DNA of 52,313 nt, taken from the NCBI GenBank assembly GCA_028822375.1, contig JAPKDW010000003.1, positions 1 through 52,313 of the forward strand. Direction: 5' to 3'. Under the pieces are notes generated by a model. The model was not told the DNA's origin. It saw only the letters and a list, made by a program, of their open reading frames with translations, and did no database searches. Below, one piece after another: positions 17,896 through 26,812 of the stretch (its first letter is position 1; each line of letters begins with the position of its first letter). This stretch comes from Opitutaceae bacterium (GTDB taxonomy: Bacteria; Verrucomicrobiota; Verrucomicrobiia; Opitutales; Opitutaceae). A program made the position numbers and the translations under genes.

Positions 17896-18661
17896 TGTTG
17901 CGGTCCTCCTTTTCTTCGGAAATTTTCAATTCGTTCGTAGCGATGAATTCGCTAGCAGCGCCTGCGGGAGTGTTAGCCGCAAGCCAAGCATTATGCTCTT
18001 CTTCTGTTTCAATAAAAACTCGAGCAGCCATGATGCCATGGGCAATGCCACACATTTCCGCGCATTGGATATCCCACTCGCCAGCCATGATCGGCTTGAA
18101 GTGACCGCTAATAACACGACCGGGAATCGCATCTTGCTTCAAACGGAATACCGGAACTGAAAAACTATGCATCACGTCACGCGATTCCAAGTGGTAGGTG
18201 TACTGACGGTCTTTCTTGAGGTGGAGTTCGTTCACCGAAATGATATCGTCGTCATCGCCTAACATTCCATTCGGACCTGCATGATGGAAAGTCCATGCCC
18301 ATTGCTGCGATACGATACGTACCTCTTCATCAGCTGGCGGAATGTCGATCTTCACATTGTACCAAACCAGAAAGGTCGGGACTATGATCATCACGTCACA
18401 CGCGAGAATCAGCAAATGCGGAATTTCAATTGCCTGCTTCTGCTTGTGCGTCTCACCAGTGATATACTGGGCCTTTTGACCGGGACGATGCCGATAACGA
18501 AAAATCAGGTAAAAGAAAAAACCGAGGACCAGCACGAACCAGAATCCGACTAAGATAGTGATGATATCGAAAAGAACATCGATCTGCAACGCATACTCGG
18601 AAGCGCGCGGCAGCTGCCATTCCAAGATGCCGGGCATGAATCTGTCTAGAAAATCAAACAT
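17888..18661 (-). CDS. ctaC: Cytochrome c oxidase subunit II (CuA subunit, no fused cytochrome c)
   Basis: A 257-residue protein with two N-terminal transmembrane helices (about 28-54 and 80-100) and a periplasmic cupredoxin domain. The CuA ligands are complete: His165 (VMHSF), Cys200, Glu202, Cys204, His208 and Met211 (CAEMCGIAHGIM). The aromatic patch WAWTFHH precedes them. The chain ends shortly after the domain, so unlike many caa3 enzymes it lacks a C-terminal cytochrome c; the diheme cytochrome encoded upstream may fill that role (inference). Confidence 0.95.
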   Translation of the reverse strand: MFDFLDRFMPGILEWQLPRASEYALQIDVLFDIITILVGFWFVLVLGFFFYLIFRYRHRPGQKAQYITGETHKQKQAIEIPHLLILACDVMIIVPTFLVWYNVKIDIPPADEEVRIVSQQWAWTFHHAGPNGMLGDDDDIISVNELHLKKDRQYTYHLESRDVMHSFSVPVFRLKQDAIPGRVISGHFKPIMAGEWDIQCAEMCGIAHGIMAARVFIETEEEHNAWLAANTPAGAASEFIATNELKISEEKEDRNNG

Positions 18662-18705
18662 GGCTAATTAGGTAGAAAAAAGTGGAGGCATTAGAGATTA
18701 GTGGC

Positions 18706-18837
18706 TTAAAAAACATACCACAGCAAAATGATGGTTGCGGAGAACGCTACGGTCCCTCCTACGGTATAATAGAACATCTTGCGTGTGACGGAATACGCAT
18801 AAGCTTCTGCTTCCGGATCGATTTCGTGATGAGGCAT
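18706..18837 (-). CDS. 43-residue single-helix membrane peptide of the oxidase operon
   Basis: Starting at ATG 18837 (MPHHEIDPEAEAYAYSV) the product is 43 residues with one transmembrane helix near the C-terminus (YYTVGGTVAFSATIILLWYVF). The frame stays open upstream to 18912, but the extra residues overlap the preceding cytochrome gene and look non-coding. It lies between the cytochrome c and subunit II genes, in line with the tiny accessory subunits of bacterial oxidases. No specific family is recognised. Confidence 0.65.
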   Translation of the reverse strand: MPHHEIDPEAEAYAYSVTRKMFYYTVGGTVAFSATIILLWYVF

Positions 18838-18877
18838 AAATGGTAGGTTTAAATTAGAGAAAAATGGGAGACTGCCT

Positions 18878-19537
18878 TTATTTGGAAAGTGTCTGGATGT
18901 ACGCGATGACATCCTTCATTGCTTGCTCATCCGCCAAGATCATAGACATCGGACGCATTTGAGCTCCGGTTATGTCCTGAGGATTCGTTCCGCGAACGCC
19001 GGACTTGAAATTCTTAAGTTGAGTCAGCTGATACCAATCGTGTTGGTTCACCAAACTTGGAGCATTCAGCAAATCGTTTCCTTTTCCATCAGGTCCGTGG
19101 CACGCTTGGCAGACTGCATACAATGCCTGCCCTTTTGTAGCATCTCCGCCTTCGAGACTCGTTTCGACCTGACTGGACGCTTGAGCTACAATGTGGCTAG
19201 CGACCGCTTGGATGTCTTCGTCTGAAGCCAGCGTTTGGGCCAAAGGCAACATGCGCAATCCTGCCACGTCCTCGTGATGCTTGCCGCGAATGCCGCCTTT
19301 AAATTTCTTGAGCTGCTCGATAATGTACTTCTCTGAAAGCCCCGACAACGCAGGCGCCAACTGGAGAGGAATCCCCTCAGCGTCTGGACCGTGGCAAATC
19401 GTGCAATTGCGGTAAAGCTGCTCGCCTCTTGTGTCCGCTTGAGCAACGGATCCGGATAGGACCGCGACGATCAGCGACAAGACGCAAATGGGTGACTTCA
19501 GGGAGACGAACTCCGCGAGCGATCGGGACGATTTCAT
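18878..19537 (-). CDS. Diheme cytochrome c (c4-like)
   Basis: A 219-residue exported protein: signal peptide about 1-33 (ending SVAQA), then two similar cytochrome c domains. Heme-binding motifs are CTICH at 45-49 and CQACH at 143-147. Methionine axial ligand candidates are in LRMLPLA (Met96) and GAQMRPMSM. The repeats KKFKGGIRG and KNFKSGVRG show internal duplication, as in cytochrome c4. It is the first gene of the oxidase operon and is probably the electron donor to CuA. No alternative complex III or bc1 genes are in the window. Confidence 0.9.
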   Translation of the reverse strand: MKSSRSLAEFVSLKSPICVLSLIVAVLSGSVAQADTRGEQLYRNCTICHGPDAEGIPLQLAPALSGLSEKYIIEQLKKFKGGIRGKHHEDVAGLRMLPLAQTLASDEDIQAVASHIVAQASSQVETSLEGGDATKGQALYAVCQACHGPDGKGNDLLNAPSLVNQHDWYQLTQLKNFKSGVRGTNPQDITGAQMRPMSMILADEQAMKDVIAYIQTLSK

Positions 19538-19868
19538 GGGCTGAATATTGGCAAGAACGGCTTACCTGTATAGTACTAGTTGCTAAATAAAGGAATGTAT
19601 TAAGGATCTTTATACCATCGAAAAGGATAGCTTCAGTTCCTAGTGCACGTTGTTCGCCCAATAGTCCCATACACCTGCGGACCGCAGGAAAATGAGCAGA
19701 GGAAAGCTGCCTAATACCTTTTGGGACGCATCGCATGTCAAGGCAAAATCCAAGCGAAACCTATCCTAATGGCACGTTTTCGAGCGACCAGTTTCATCGG
19801 AGTGAAAAAGCCGTCAAAACTCAGCGAATCGAGAGTGCGAAATGCTCGACCGCGTTTGACGTTCCAAA
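19538..19868. other. 331-base intergenic region upstream of the oxidase operon
   Basis: No convincing gene. It must contain the minus-strand promoter of the oxidase operon: on minus there is an AT-rich stretch with TACTATAC about 40 bases before the cytochrome ATG, but no clear -35 partner. A small hairpin (CCTGCGG/CCGCAGG near 19673-19687) is visible. An open minus frame at 19377-19736 overlaps the cytochrome gene and looks non-coding. Confidence 0.4.
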
Positions 19869-21200
19869 CTATTTAGCCAAACCGAATCGCTTCGTAAACG
19901 GATAGAAAATCATCACCGGCCGGCCGACAATCGCTTTCTCCGGCACATAGCCCCAGGCCCGGCTATCCGAGCTGTTTCCGCTATTATCGCCCAAAGCCAC
20001 ATGCATACCTTCCGGCACCGTGATAGTCTCTCCCCTACGTAACAGTCGATTGCCCAAATTCAAATAGCCATCGTAAGGAGGCACTTGGCCATTATTGTAA
20101 CCAAAGGCTACCGATCCTGTCGGTTCTTCTTCGTTAACGAAAAGCTTGCCGTCTTCGATCCTCATCGAATCTCCTTCGACGCCGCTCAAGCGCTTGATGT
20201 AGAAACTGTCGCGTCCAGACTTCAAGCCATCCACTTCGCTTGTCTTGAAGACGAAGCCATCCCCCACTTTCGGTTTCACGAAATGATAGCTCATGCGATC
20301 CACGAATAGTTGATCTCCCGTATGGAGATCGAAAGACAGCATCGTATCTCCTTTCTTGAAGAATAAACCAGACTTAACCAACACCACATCGGTCGTTCGT
20401 CCATCCGCGAGGGTCATCCGACCACGGCGAGCGACATTCCCTTCGCCGATTCGCTTTTGAATCGAATCGAAAAACGAAGGTTCATTCGGAAACCACGCTT
20501 TACCCAAAATACTCTTTCCCTGCTCATCGCCCATAGGCATTCCACGCGTCAGATCAAAGTCAACCGGAGTCTTCACCATGACCTGCTCGCCGCCGACCTC
20601 GAAAACGAATCCGTTGCCCTTGCCTGGAATGATCAGGTGATGCCGTTTTGAAACCTGCGAAACCGGCAAAATCGATTCGTGACGACCTGGCCAAATGGGA
20701 ATCAATAACTCGCCGTCAACCGGAGCCTCCAAGTCATACCGCACCGCTCCAAAAGCGACCGCCCTAAACGCTCGATTCAAAAAGCCCGGAGCCGAAGTAT
20801 CATCCGTCCAAACCTCGCTGGTCATCCCACTGTAGGTTGGCCACATGGAGTTGGTCGGGATCTTGAACGGCTTGATGAAAAATGCCGTGAAACCGAGGTA
20901 GATGATGAGGAAATAGAGGATAAAATCCACGTTCTCGCTAAACATCGATTGCGGATAGAACGCGCCACCGACCTTGCGCATGTGCCCTTCAACGCCCTCG
21001 ATCGCCAGCTTGAGCTTTCCTGCATCTGCCGTCTTTGACTTCAATTGCCCGCGCAGTTCGCTCATTCGCTGGCCAAGTTCTGAAATCTCGACTTCGGACA
21101 ATTCGTCTTTCCGGAAGTTGTAGACCTTGTGCCCTAGATAGAGCCAGTTTTTCGCAGCGCCGCGGAGCTTCGAGTTTTCGGATTGAAAAAAGCCAAACAT
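19869..21200 (-). CDS. lepB: Signal peptidase I
   Basis: A 443-residue membrane serine protease that removes signal peptides from exported proteins. Residues 1-80 are a charged, partly helical cytosolic extension (KDELSEVEISELGQRMSELR). A transmembrane helix lies at about 91-110. The catalytic Ser118 sits in IPTNSMWPTYSGM, the general-base Lys336 in FYIKRLSGVEGDSM, and box E is GDNSGNSSDSR (404-414). About 200 residues separate Ser and Lys, much more than in E. coli, implying extra domains. The C-terminus FYPFTKRFGLAK is echoed by a relic 100 bases upstream. It is the only complete lepB here, and lepA follows upstream, as in lepA-lepB operons of other bacteria. Confidence 0.93.
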   Translation of the reverse strand: MFGFFQSENSKLRGAAKNWLYLGHKVYNFRKDELSEVEISELGQRMSELRGQLKSKTADAGKLKLAIEGVEGHMRKVGGAFYPQSMFSENVDFILYFLIIYLGFTAFFIKPFKIPTNSMWPTYSGMTSEVWTDDTSAPGFLNRAFRAVAFGAVRYDLEAPVDGELLIPIWPGRHESILPVSQVSKRHHLIIPGKGNGFVFEVGGEQVMVKTPVDFDLTRGMPMGDEQGKSILGKAWFPNEPSFFDSIQKRIGEGNVARRGRMTLADGRTTDVVLVKSGLFFKKGDTMLSFDLHTGDQLFVDRMSYHFVKPKVGDGFVFKTSEVDGLKSGRDSFYIKRLSGVEGDSMRIEDGKLFVNEEEPTGSVAFGYNNGQVPPYDGYLNLGNRLLRRGETITVPEGMHVALGDNSGNSSDSRAWGYVPEKAIVGRPVMIFYPFTKRFGLAK

Positions 21201-21308
21201 AGATTGAGAGGCTTATTGAGCGAGACTTGCTAGCAAAGCAAAAGGTTTTCGAAGAAATTCTTGCTCGCCACATCACACGAATCAGCGACCGCTAAGCAAT
21301 TCAAACGC

Positions 21309-21350
21309 TCACTCGGATATTCCGAACCGCTTGGTAAACGGATAAAAGAC
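21309..21350 (-). pseudogene. Relic C-terminus of a second signal peptidase I gene
   Basis: On minus, the bases decode to VFYPFTKRFGISE and a TGA stop (21309-21311). The neighbouring lepB ends IFYPFTKRFGLAK. Over 26 bases the DNA differs at only three positions, all third codon positions, which is the pattern of two protein-coding copies that diverged under selection. The frame can be read upstream to about 21390 (PFFYIDVAADLSRDSS) but shows no further lepB likeness. Interpretation: a tandem lepB paralogue was lost by deletion, leaving its tail. Confidence 0.55.
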
Positions 21351-21441
21351 CAAAAACGAGGAGTCGCGGGACAAATCCGCTGCTACATCTATATAGAAGA
21401 AAGGCGATTTTCTACCTGCTCGGCAGTCTCTGAGAGAAACT

Positions 21442-23238
21442 CTAATCCGATTTCAGGACCTTGATAAACGCATCTGGCGGAATGGAAACGTTTCCGATAT
21501 TCTTCATCTTCCGCTTTCCTTCCTTCTGTTTATCGAGCAACTTGCGCTTACGCGAGATATCGCCCCCGTAACACTTGGCCGTCACATCCTTGCGCATCGC
21601 TCTCACGTTCGCTCGGGCGATAATGTTTCCGCCTATCGCCGCTTGTACCGCGATCTTGAAAAGATGCATCGGAATAATATCGGCTAGCTTGTCGCACAAA
21701 AGTTTTCCTTTCTCGCGAGCCTTGTCCTCGTGAACGATCGACGAAAAAGCATCCACTGGATCGGCATTCACCATGATGTCCATCTTCACCAGCTTCGACT
21801 CGCGATACTCGTCCAACTCGTAATCCATCGAGCCATATCCACGAGTGATACTTTTCAATCGATCATTGAAATCCACAAGAATTTCGTTGAGCGGCAAATT
21901 ACAAACGATCATCAGGCGATTCTCGTCCAACGTTTCCGTATGATCGCAAACCCCGCGCTTATCCATGACGAGGTTTAGAATATCGCCAATCGACTCGTTT
22001 GGCACATGAATCGTCGCCCGAATCGTCGGCTCCAATATGCGCTCGATCGTCGAAGGATCCGGCAAATTGATCGGGTTATCAACCTCGATACTCTCGCCAT
22101 TCGCTTTTTCCACTTTGTAAATTACACTTGGATACGTAGAAATAATCTCCACGTCGTACTCGCGACGAACACGCTCCTGGATAATCTCCATATGCAGCAA
22201 TCCAAGAAAGCCACAACGAAAGCCAAAGCCCAAGGCCATCGAGCTTTCCGCCTGATAGCTAAAAGCCGCGTCGTTGAGCCGAAGCTTACCCATGCCCGTT
22301 TTGAGCTTTTCGAAATCGTTCGTATCGACAGGATAGATACCCGAAAAGACCAACGGCCGCACTTCCTGGTAGCCAGGAAGCATCTCCTTCGCTTGATTAT
22401 GATAATGGGTGATCGTGTCGCCGACTTTGATATCGGCTACGTTCTTGATATTGCAAACAAGATAACCGACGTCGCCCGCTTTCAACGAATCCGTCTTCTG
22501 CATTGACGGCGTAAAGACGCCCACTTCCTTGACCTCGGCGCGAGTGGCATCGCTCATCATCATGATGTTGTCGCCACGCTTAAGTTCACCCGAAAATGAA
22601 CGCGCGTAAATAATCGCGCCGCGATACGCATCGTAAACCGAGTCGAAAATCCCTACCCGCGTTTCCTTCACGTCCGCCCAACGAGGCCCTGGGATCCGAT
22701 GCGTTATCGCTTCGAGAATTTCCTTGATACCGATCCCATTTTTGGCGCTCGCTAGAATCGCCTCCTCGGCTGGAATAGCCAAGAGATCCTCCAATTGCTT
22801 GAGGCAGAGATCCAAATTCGCGCTTGGCAGATCGATCTTATTGATAACCGGAATGATCGTCAGCTTCTGCTCAACCGCCAAATTCGCATTGGCAACCGTC
22901 TGGGCCTCCACGCCCTGGGCCGCATCGATCAGCAACAAAGCCCCTTCACAAGCGGCCAAACTTCGCGACACCTCATAGGAGAAATCAACGTGACCGGGAG
23001 TATCCATCAGGTTCAATTGATATAATTCCCCGTCTTCCGCCTTGTAATGCATCGTGACCGGATGGCTCTTAATGGTGATCCCGCGCTCACGCTCGAGATC
23101 CATCGAGTCCAAGTGTTGCGCAGTCAAAACCCGCTCCGCTACCGTCGATGTGTACTCGAGCAAACGGTCCGACAAAGTCGTCTTCCCATGGTCGACATGG
23201 GCTATGATACTAAAATTGCGCTTGTGGTCCGTTTCCAT
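21442..23238 (-). CDS. lepA: Elongation factor 4 (LepA), ribosome-associated GTPase
   Basis: A 598-residue translational GTPase of the usual LepA length. The G1 motif AHVDHGKTT is at about 13-21, the switch/G3 motif is DTPGHVDFSYEV, and G4 is NKIDLPSA. Domains II, III and V follow, then the LepA-specific C-terminal domain (REKGKLLCDKLADIIPMHLF, AKCYGGDISRKRKLLDKQKEGKRKMK). It acts on ribosomes during initiation or elongation under stress; its exact role is debated. It lies upstream of lepB on the same strand. Confidence 0.97.
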   Translation of the reverse strand: METDHKRNFSIIAHVDHGKTTLSDRLLEYTSTVAERVLTAQHLDSMDLERERGITIKSHPVTMHYKAEDGELYQLNLMDTPGHVDFSYEVSRSLAACEGALLLIDAAQGVEAQTVANANLAVEQKLTIIPVINKIDLPSANLDLCLKQLEDLLAIPAEEAILASAKNGIGIKEILEAITHRIPGPRWADVKETRVGIFDSVYDAYRGAIIYARSFSGELKRGDNIMMMSDATRAEVKEVGVFTPSMQKTDSLKAGDVGYLVCNIKNVADIKVGDTITHYHNQAKEMLPGYQEVRPLVFSGIYPVDTNDFEKLKTGMGKLRLNDAAFSYQAESSMALGFGFRCGFLGLLHMEIIQERVRREYDVEIISTYPSVIYKVEKANGESIEVDNPINLPDPSTIERILEPTIRATIHVPNESIGDILNLVMDKRGVCDHTETLDENRLMIVCNLPLNEILVDFNDRLKSITRGYGSMDYELDEYRESKLVKMDIMVNADPVDAFSSIVHEDKAREKGKLLCDKLADIIPMHLFKIAVQAAIGGNIIARANVRAMRKDVTAKCYGGDISRKRKLLDKQKEGKRKMKNIGNVSIPPDAFIKVLKSD

Positions 23239-23346
23239 GAAAGCGGAAGAACCTGCTCACTCCTTTACTCCCTTTCAAGCAGCGAAGTGGATAAAACAGC
23301 ATTAATGCCGCCATAAATTTGAAAAACAGCCTTGGCCCACCCTTTC

Positions 23347-24087
23347 TTAAGTCCAAAAGCGAAATCGATCTAATAATTTCCTCCACCGATCGATTTTTTC
23401 AGGGCGATGCACTTGGAGCACCGCCAAAAAACCGTTAGGACACTCTCGAGGGAAACGGGCCGAATGATCAACCAACTCTAGCCTCTCGCCCTCAGGCAGG
23501 ACTCTGTTAACAACATCAACGATATCTGAAAACGTATCGGACTCAAACGCGTGAAAATGGATATTGATATCCAAGTCATGCTCGATTGCGTGATGCAATC
23601 GCTCACGAAAGGCCTCACGAGCTGCTTCGCTAGAGTCGTCCGGCGAAAACTCCTCCCAAACCAAGGTGTCCAAAAACTCGTCTATATGCGTGCCATCGCT
23701 TTGGGTCGTTTTTCGATTGTAGTCGTCTAGCAGATGATCGGCCTGCACGACCGGACGATTCCGTTCCCATGTGAATTTCCGATCCGGAATAACCAGATAC
23801 AAAATCCCATTATGACGCGTAATCCGAGTCCACTCTACCAAAGCGCGAATCGGATTTGCGATATGTTCGATGACGTGCGAAGAGGCCACATAATCAAGCT
23901 GTCCGTTTTCAAAAGGAAGATCCGTGGGTTCAGAAAGGATATCTACATTGCATTTCTGCCCAGCGAATTCCTCGAACAAATCAACATAAATAGGTTCTAT
24001 ATTCGGCAATGGGTTCAACCAAGCCCCAATCTCGATACCCTTGCCCAGCTCCACAAGCCATTGCTTTGTCTTTTCTTCGTTGGTCAT
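23347..24087 (-). CDS. Class I SAM-dependent methyltransferase
   Basis: A 246-residue soluble protein. The N-terminal part has GIEIGAWLNPLPNIEPIYVDL, a degenerate SAM-binding loop resembling sugar or cell-envelope methyltransferases. Then come DLPFENGQLDYVASSHVIEHIANPIRALVEWTRI and a catalytic core resembling Methyltransf_11 (GILYLVIPDRKFTWERNR). The substrate is unknown. It follows fabD in the same direction with a 127-base gap, so co-transcription is possible but not shown. Confidence 0.75.
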   Translation of the reverse strand: MTNEEKTKQWLVELGKGIEIGAWLNPLPNIEPIYVDLFEEFAGQKCNVDILSEPTDLPFENGQLDYVASSHVIEHIANPIRALVEWTRITRHNGILYLVIPDRKFTWERNRPVVQADHLLDDYNRKTTQSDGTHIDEFLDTLVWEEFSPDDSSEAAREAFRERLHHAIEHDLDINIHFHAFESDTFSDIVDVVNRVLPEGERLELVDHSARFPRECPNGFLAVLQVHRPEKIDRWRKLLDRFRFWT

Positions 24088-24214
24088 TTTTCAAGCAAAC
24101 GTCGGTCGGTCTAATGCATCGACGAATAGTATTAAACTCCAGTCAACAGGCTAGACCAACACCTGAATACGAAGCATGCCACTATCCGCTTATCAACGCC
24201 AAACGATTACTCAG

Positions 24215-25123
24215 CTAGGCACCTTCGATATCCGCCCAAGTCTCGAAACTCTCGCTCGCCAAATCCTTATTCGTACGGCGCAACTGCCCTTTTAGAATAC
24301 CGTTAACGCCCAATTCGTAAAAGAGATCCACGCCATCGGCGGCCGCTGCGACCATGCAATCTTCCCAGTATACCGGCGAAACCAAGGCCGACACTAGAGC
24401 TTTACGAATTTCTTCCGGCTCGGATATCGTTTTCCCCGTGGACGTCGAATAAACCGCGTACTCAGGAACATTCAAAGGAATGTCCGCTAGAAAATGTTTA
24501 AAAGGCTCATACGCAGGACGCATGAGACGACTATGGTAAGCGCCAGCGACATTCAAAGACATCATGCGGCGAAAACCACGCTCTTTACCCGCTTCTACCG
24601 CCGCGGCGATTTTCGTAGACTCGCCAGAAATTACGATCTGCCCCGGACAATTCAAATTGGCTATCTCGACGTCATGTTCCGTGCAAAACGCCGCTACGGT
24701 CTCCCGATCGACACCGATAATAGCCGCCATCGATCCGTCGCTCGATTCGCAACTCTCCTGCATCAAACGTCCACGCTCAGCTACGATCTTCAAACCCGTT
24801 TCGAAATCGTACACGCCCGCTGCCGCAAGCGCCGTCACTTCGCCCAAGCTCAACCCCATAGTAACCGCAGCATCGTCAATCGCTCCGCGCTCTTGCATTA
24901 GCTTAAACACCGTATACCCGTGCAGAAAAAGAGCAGGCTGACACACCTTGGTCTCCGTTAATTTATCCTCTGGTCCTTCGAAACTATACTCCGATAGCTT
25001 CCAACCCAAAAGCGCATCCGCGCGATCGAAAAGATCCCGAGCCAAGGAACTGTTTTCATACAGGTCCTTGCCCATTCCCACTTTATGGGCGCCTTGCCCA
25101 GAAAACATCAATGCGGTCTTCAT
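24215..25123 (-). CDS. fabD: Malonyl-CoA:ACP transacylase
   Basis: A 302-residue enzyme that loads malonyl groups on acyl carrier protein for fatty-acid synthesis. The N-terminal ALMFSGQGAHKVGMG is the family opening. The nucleophile motif GLSLGE has Ser92, and the catalytic His197 lies in GAYHSRLM. The ATG at 25123 is preferred over a TTG at 25138 that would add MADRG. No fab cluster surrounds it: the gene sits 105 bases downstream of an NtrC-family regulator on the same strand. Confidence 0.93.
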   Translation of the reverse strand: MKTALMFSGQGAHKVGMGKDLYENSSLARDLFDRADALLGWKLSEYSFEGPEDKLTETKVCQPALFLHGYTVFKLMQERGAIDDAAVTMGLSLGEVTALAAAGVYDFETGLKIVAERGRLMQESCESSDGSMAAIIGVDRETVAAFCTEHDVEIANLNCPGQIVISGESTKIAAAVEAGKERGFRRMMSLNVAGAYHSRLMRPAYEPFKHFLADIPLNVPEYAVYSTSTGKTISEPEEIRKALVSALVSPVYWEDCMVAAAADGVDLFYELGVNGILKGQLRRTNKDLASESFETWADIEGA

Positions 25124-25228
25124 ACCCCTATCTGCCAAACCAAAGCCCGTCGCGATGCAAGCCTTTCCTAATGGCTTGGCGATTCTTGCAAACGAATGCC
25201 GCTTTCTCCAATGGAGGCAATTTACAAA

Positions 25229-26746
25229 TCACGCATCGCGAGCGAACTCATCGAGCCGCTTCTTCAAAGTATTACGCGTGATTCCCAAGATCTCTGCCGC
25301 TCGAGCCTGATTGCCGCCAGTATCTGCGATGGCTCGCTGAATCATTTGCTTCTCAATGTAGGTCAGGATGCGCTTGCCCTCCTGAGATTTCACCTCCTCG
25401 TAAACGAAGTCGAAAGACTCAGCCAGAGACCGTAGCCCATTCGAAATCGGAGCGACGGGCGAAGGCACATCGAAATCCCCTGTCACCACATTTTCCGAAA
25501 CAATCGGAGCCCCCGAGCTCTGCGTCGACATCGATTCGATGTCACCTCCAGTCAAAAGCGTATCAGGCAAATCCTTTACCAAAATAATACCCCCCTGCGC
25601 CACGACTGCGCTATGATATACGACATTGCCCAATTCCCGGACATTGCCCGGCCATGAGTATTTTGAGAGAGTCGCCATTGCCTCGTCGGAAAGTCGCGTC
25701 GCCTTGGCTTTACGCTCGTTGACGAGCTTCTGCAGCATGAAGTCCACGATATCAGGGACATCCTCCTGACGTTCTCGGAGCGACGGAACTCGAATCCGAA
25801 ATACGTTGAGACGGTAGTACAAATCCTCGCGAAACTCCTTCTCCCGAACCATCGTTTCGAGATCTTTGTTCGTCGCCGCCAAAACACGCGCATCCACCTT
25901 TATCGTTTCCGACCCACCGACGCGCTGAATCTCGCCATCCTGCAAAACCCGCAAAATCTTCGTTTGAGTGGCTAGAGACATATCCCCGATCTCATCCAAA
26001 AAGATCGTTCCGCGGTCGCAGTGCTCAAATTTGCCTATTCTCTGAGAGGTCGCACCGGTAAAACTGCCCTTTTCGTGCCCAAATAGCTCACTTTCGATCA
26101 GATTCTCCGGAATCGCTGCGCAATTTACGGCCATGAACGGGCCGCCTGAGCGCAAACTATGCTGAAAAACGCAATTCGCGATCAGCTCCTTACCAGTCCC
26201 GCTTTCGCCAGTGACCAAAACCGTCGCATCACTTGCAGCTACTTGCCCAATGGTTTTGAAAACCTCTTGGATCGCAGCCGATTTACCGACAATGCCCTCC
26301 TTGTAATCCTCACTATTAACCTTCTTGCTAGGCTGCGAAACCATACGCAAATCTTGAGACGCAGCGATCGCGCTGGACGCAAGACTGATAACCTTCTCCG
26401 GATCGAAAGGCTTCATCACATAGTCGTGCGCCCCAAATTTCATCGCCTCAATCGCTGTCTGAGCCGTACCAAAGGCAGTCATTAGGATGATCTGCAAATT
26501 CGAATCGATCGCCCGCATATGCTGCAAAGTCTCCAGGCCAGTGATCCCGCCCATCCGAATATCCATAAAAATCAGATCCGGTGCCGGACCGTGCTTAACC
26601 TTTTCAATTCCCTCCTCCCCGCTCGCAGCCGTATCGATCTGGTATCCCTGACTCCCCAGGACTCTTCCCAAGGAATAGCGGATTTCATCATCATCGTCGA
26701 CGACGAGCACCGTGAACTGACTGTTCTGGATTTGCGATTCGCTCAT
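25229..26746 (-). CDS. NtrC-family sigma-54-dependent response regulator
   Basis: A 505-residue three-domain regulator from ATG 26746 (MSESQIQN); further upstream starts add residues not typical of receivers. Receiver domain: acidic pocket VVDDDDEI, phospho-acceptor Asp62 (FMDIRMGG) and Lys112 (VMKPFD). The AAA+ domain has Walker A GESGTGKE, the sigma-54 contact loop as GSFTGA, and Walker [12 protein letters not shown]-terminal Fis-type helix-turn-helix ends the chain ([22 protein letters not shown]). It should activate sigma-54 promoters when phosphorylated. No partner histidine kinase is in the window. The propeller-like gene is divergent from it. Confidence 0.93.
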   Translation of the reverse strand: MSESQIQNSQFTVLVVDDDDEIRYSLGRVLGSQGYQIDTAASGEEGIEKVKHGPAPDLIFMDIRMGGITGLETLQHMRAIDSNLQIILMTAFGTAQTAIEAMKFGAHDYVMKPFDPEKVISLASSAIAASQDLRMVSQPSKKVNSEDYKEGIVGKSAAIQEVFKTIGQVAASDATVLVTGESGTGKELIANCVFQHSLRSGGPFMAVNCAAIPENLIESELFGHEKGSFTGATSQRIGKFEHCDRGTIFLDEIGDMSLATQTKILRVLQDGEIQRVGGSETIKVDARVLAATNKDLETMVREKEFREDLYYRLNVFRIRVPSLRERQEDVPDIVDFMLQKLVNERKAKATRLSDEAMATLSKYSWPGNVRELGNVVYHSAVVAQGGIILVKDLPDTLLTGGDIESMSTQSSGAPIVSENVVTGDFDVPSPVAPISNGLRSLAESFDFVYEEVKSQEGKRILTYIEKQMIQRAIADTGGNQARAAEILGITRNTLKKRLDEFARDA

Positions 26747-26812
26747 TTGTAAATTCGTTGAGTACGTCATTGAGTTTAAGATGCAATCTTGAAACGATTC
26801 CATGCAATTCGC

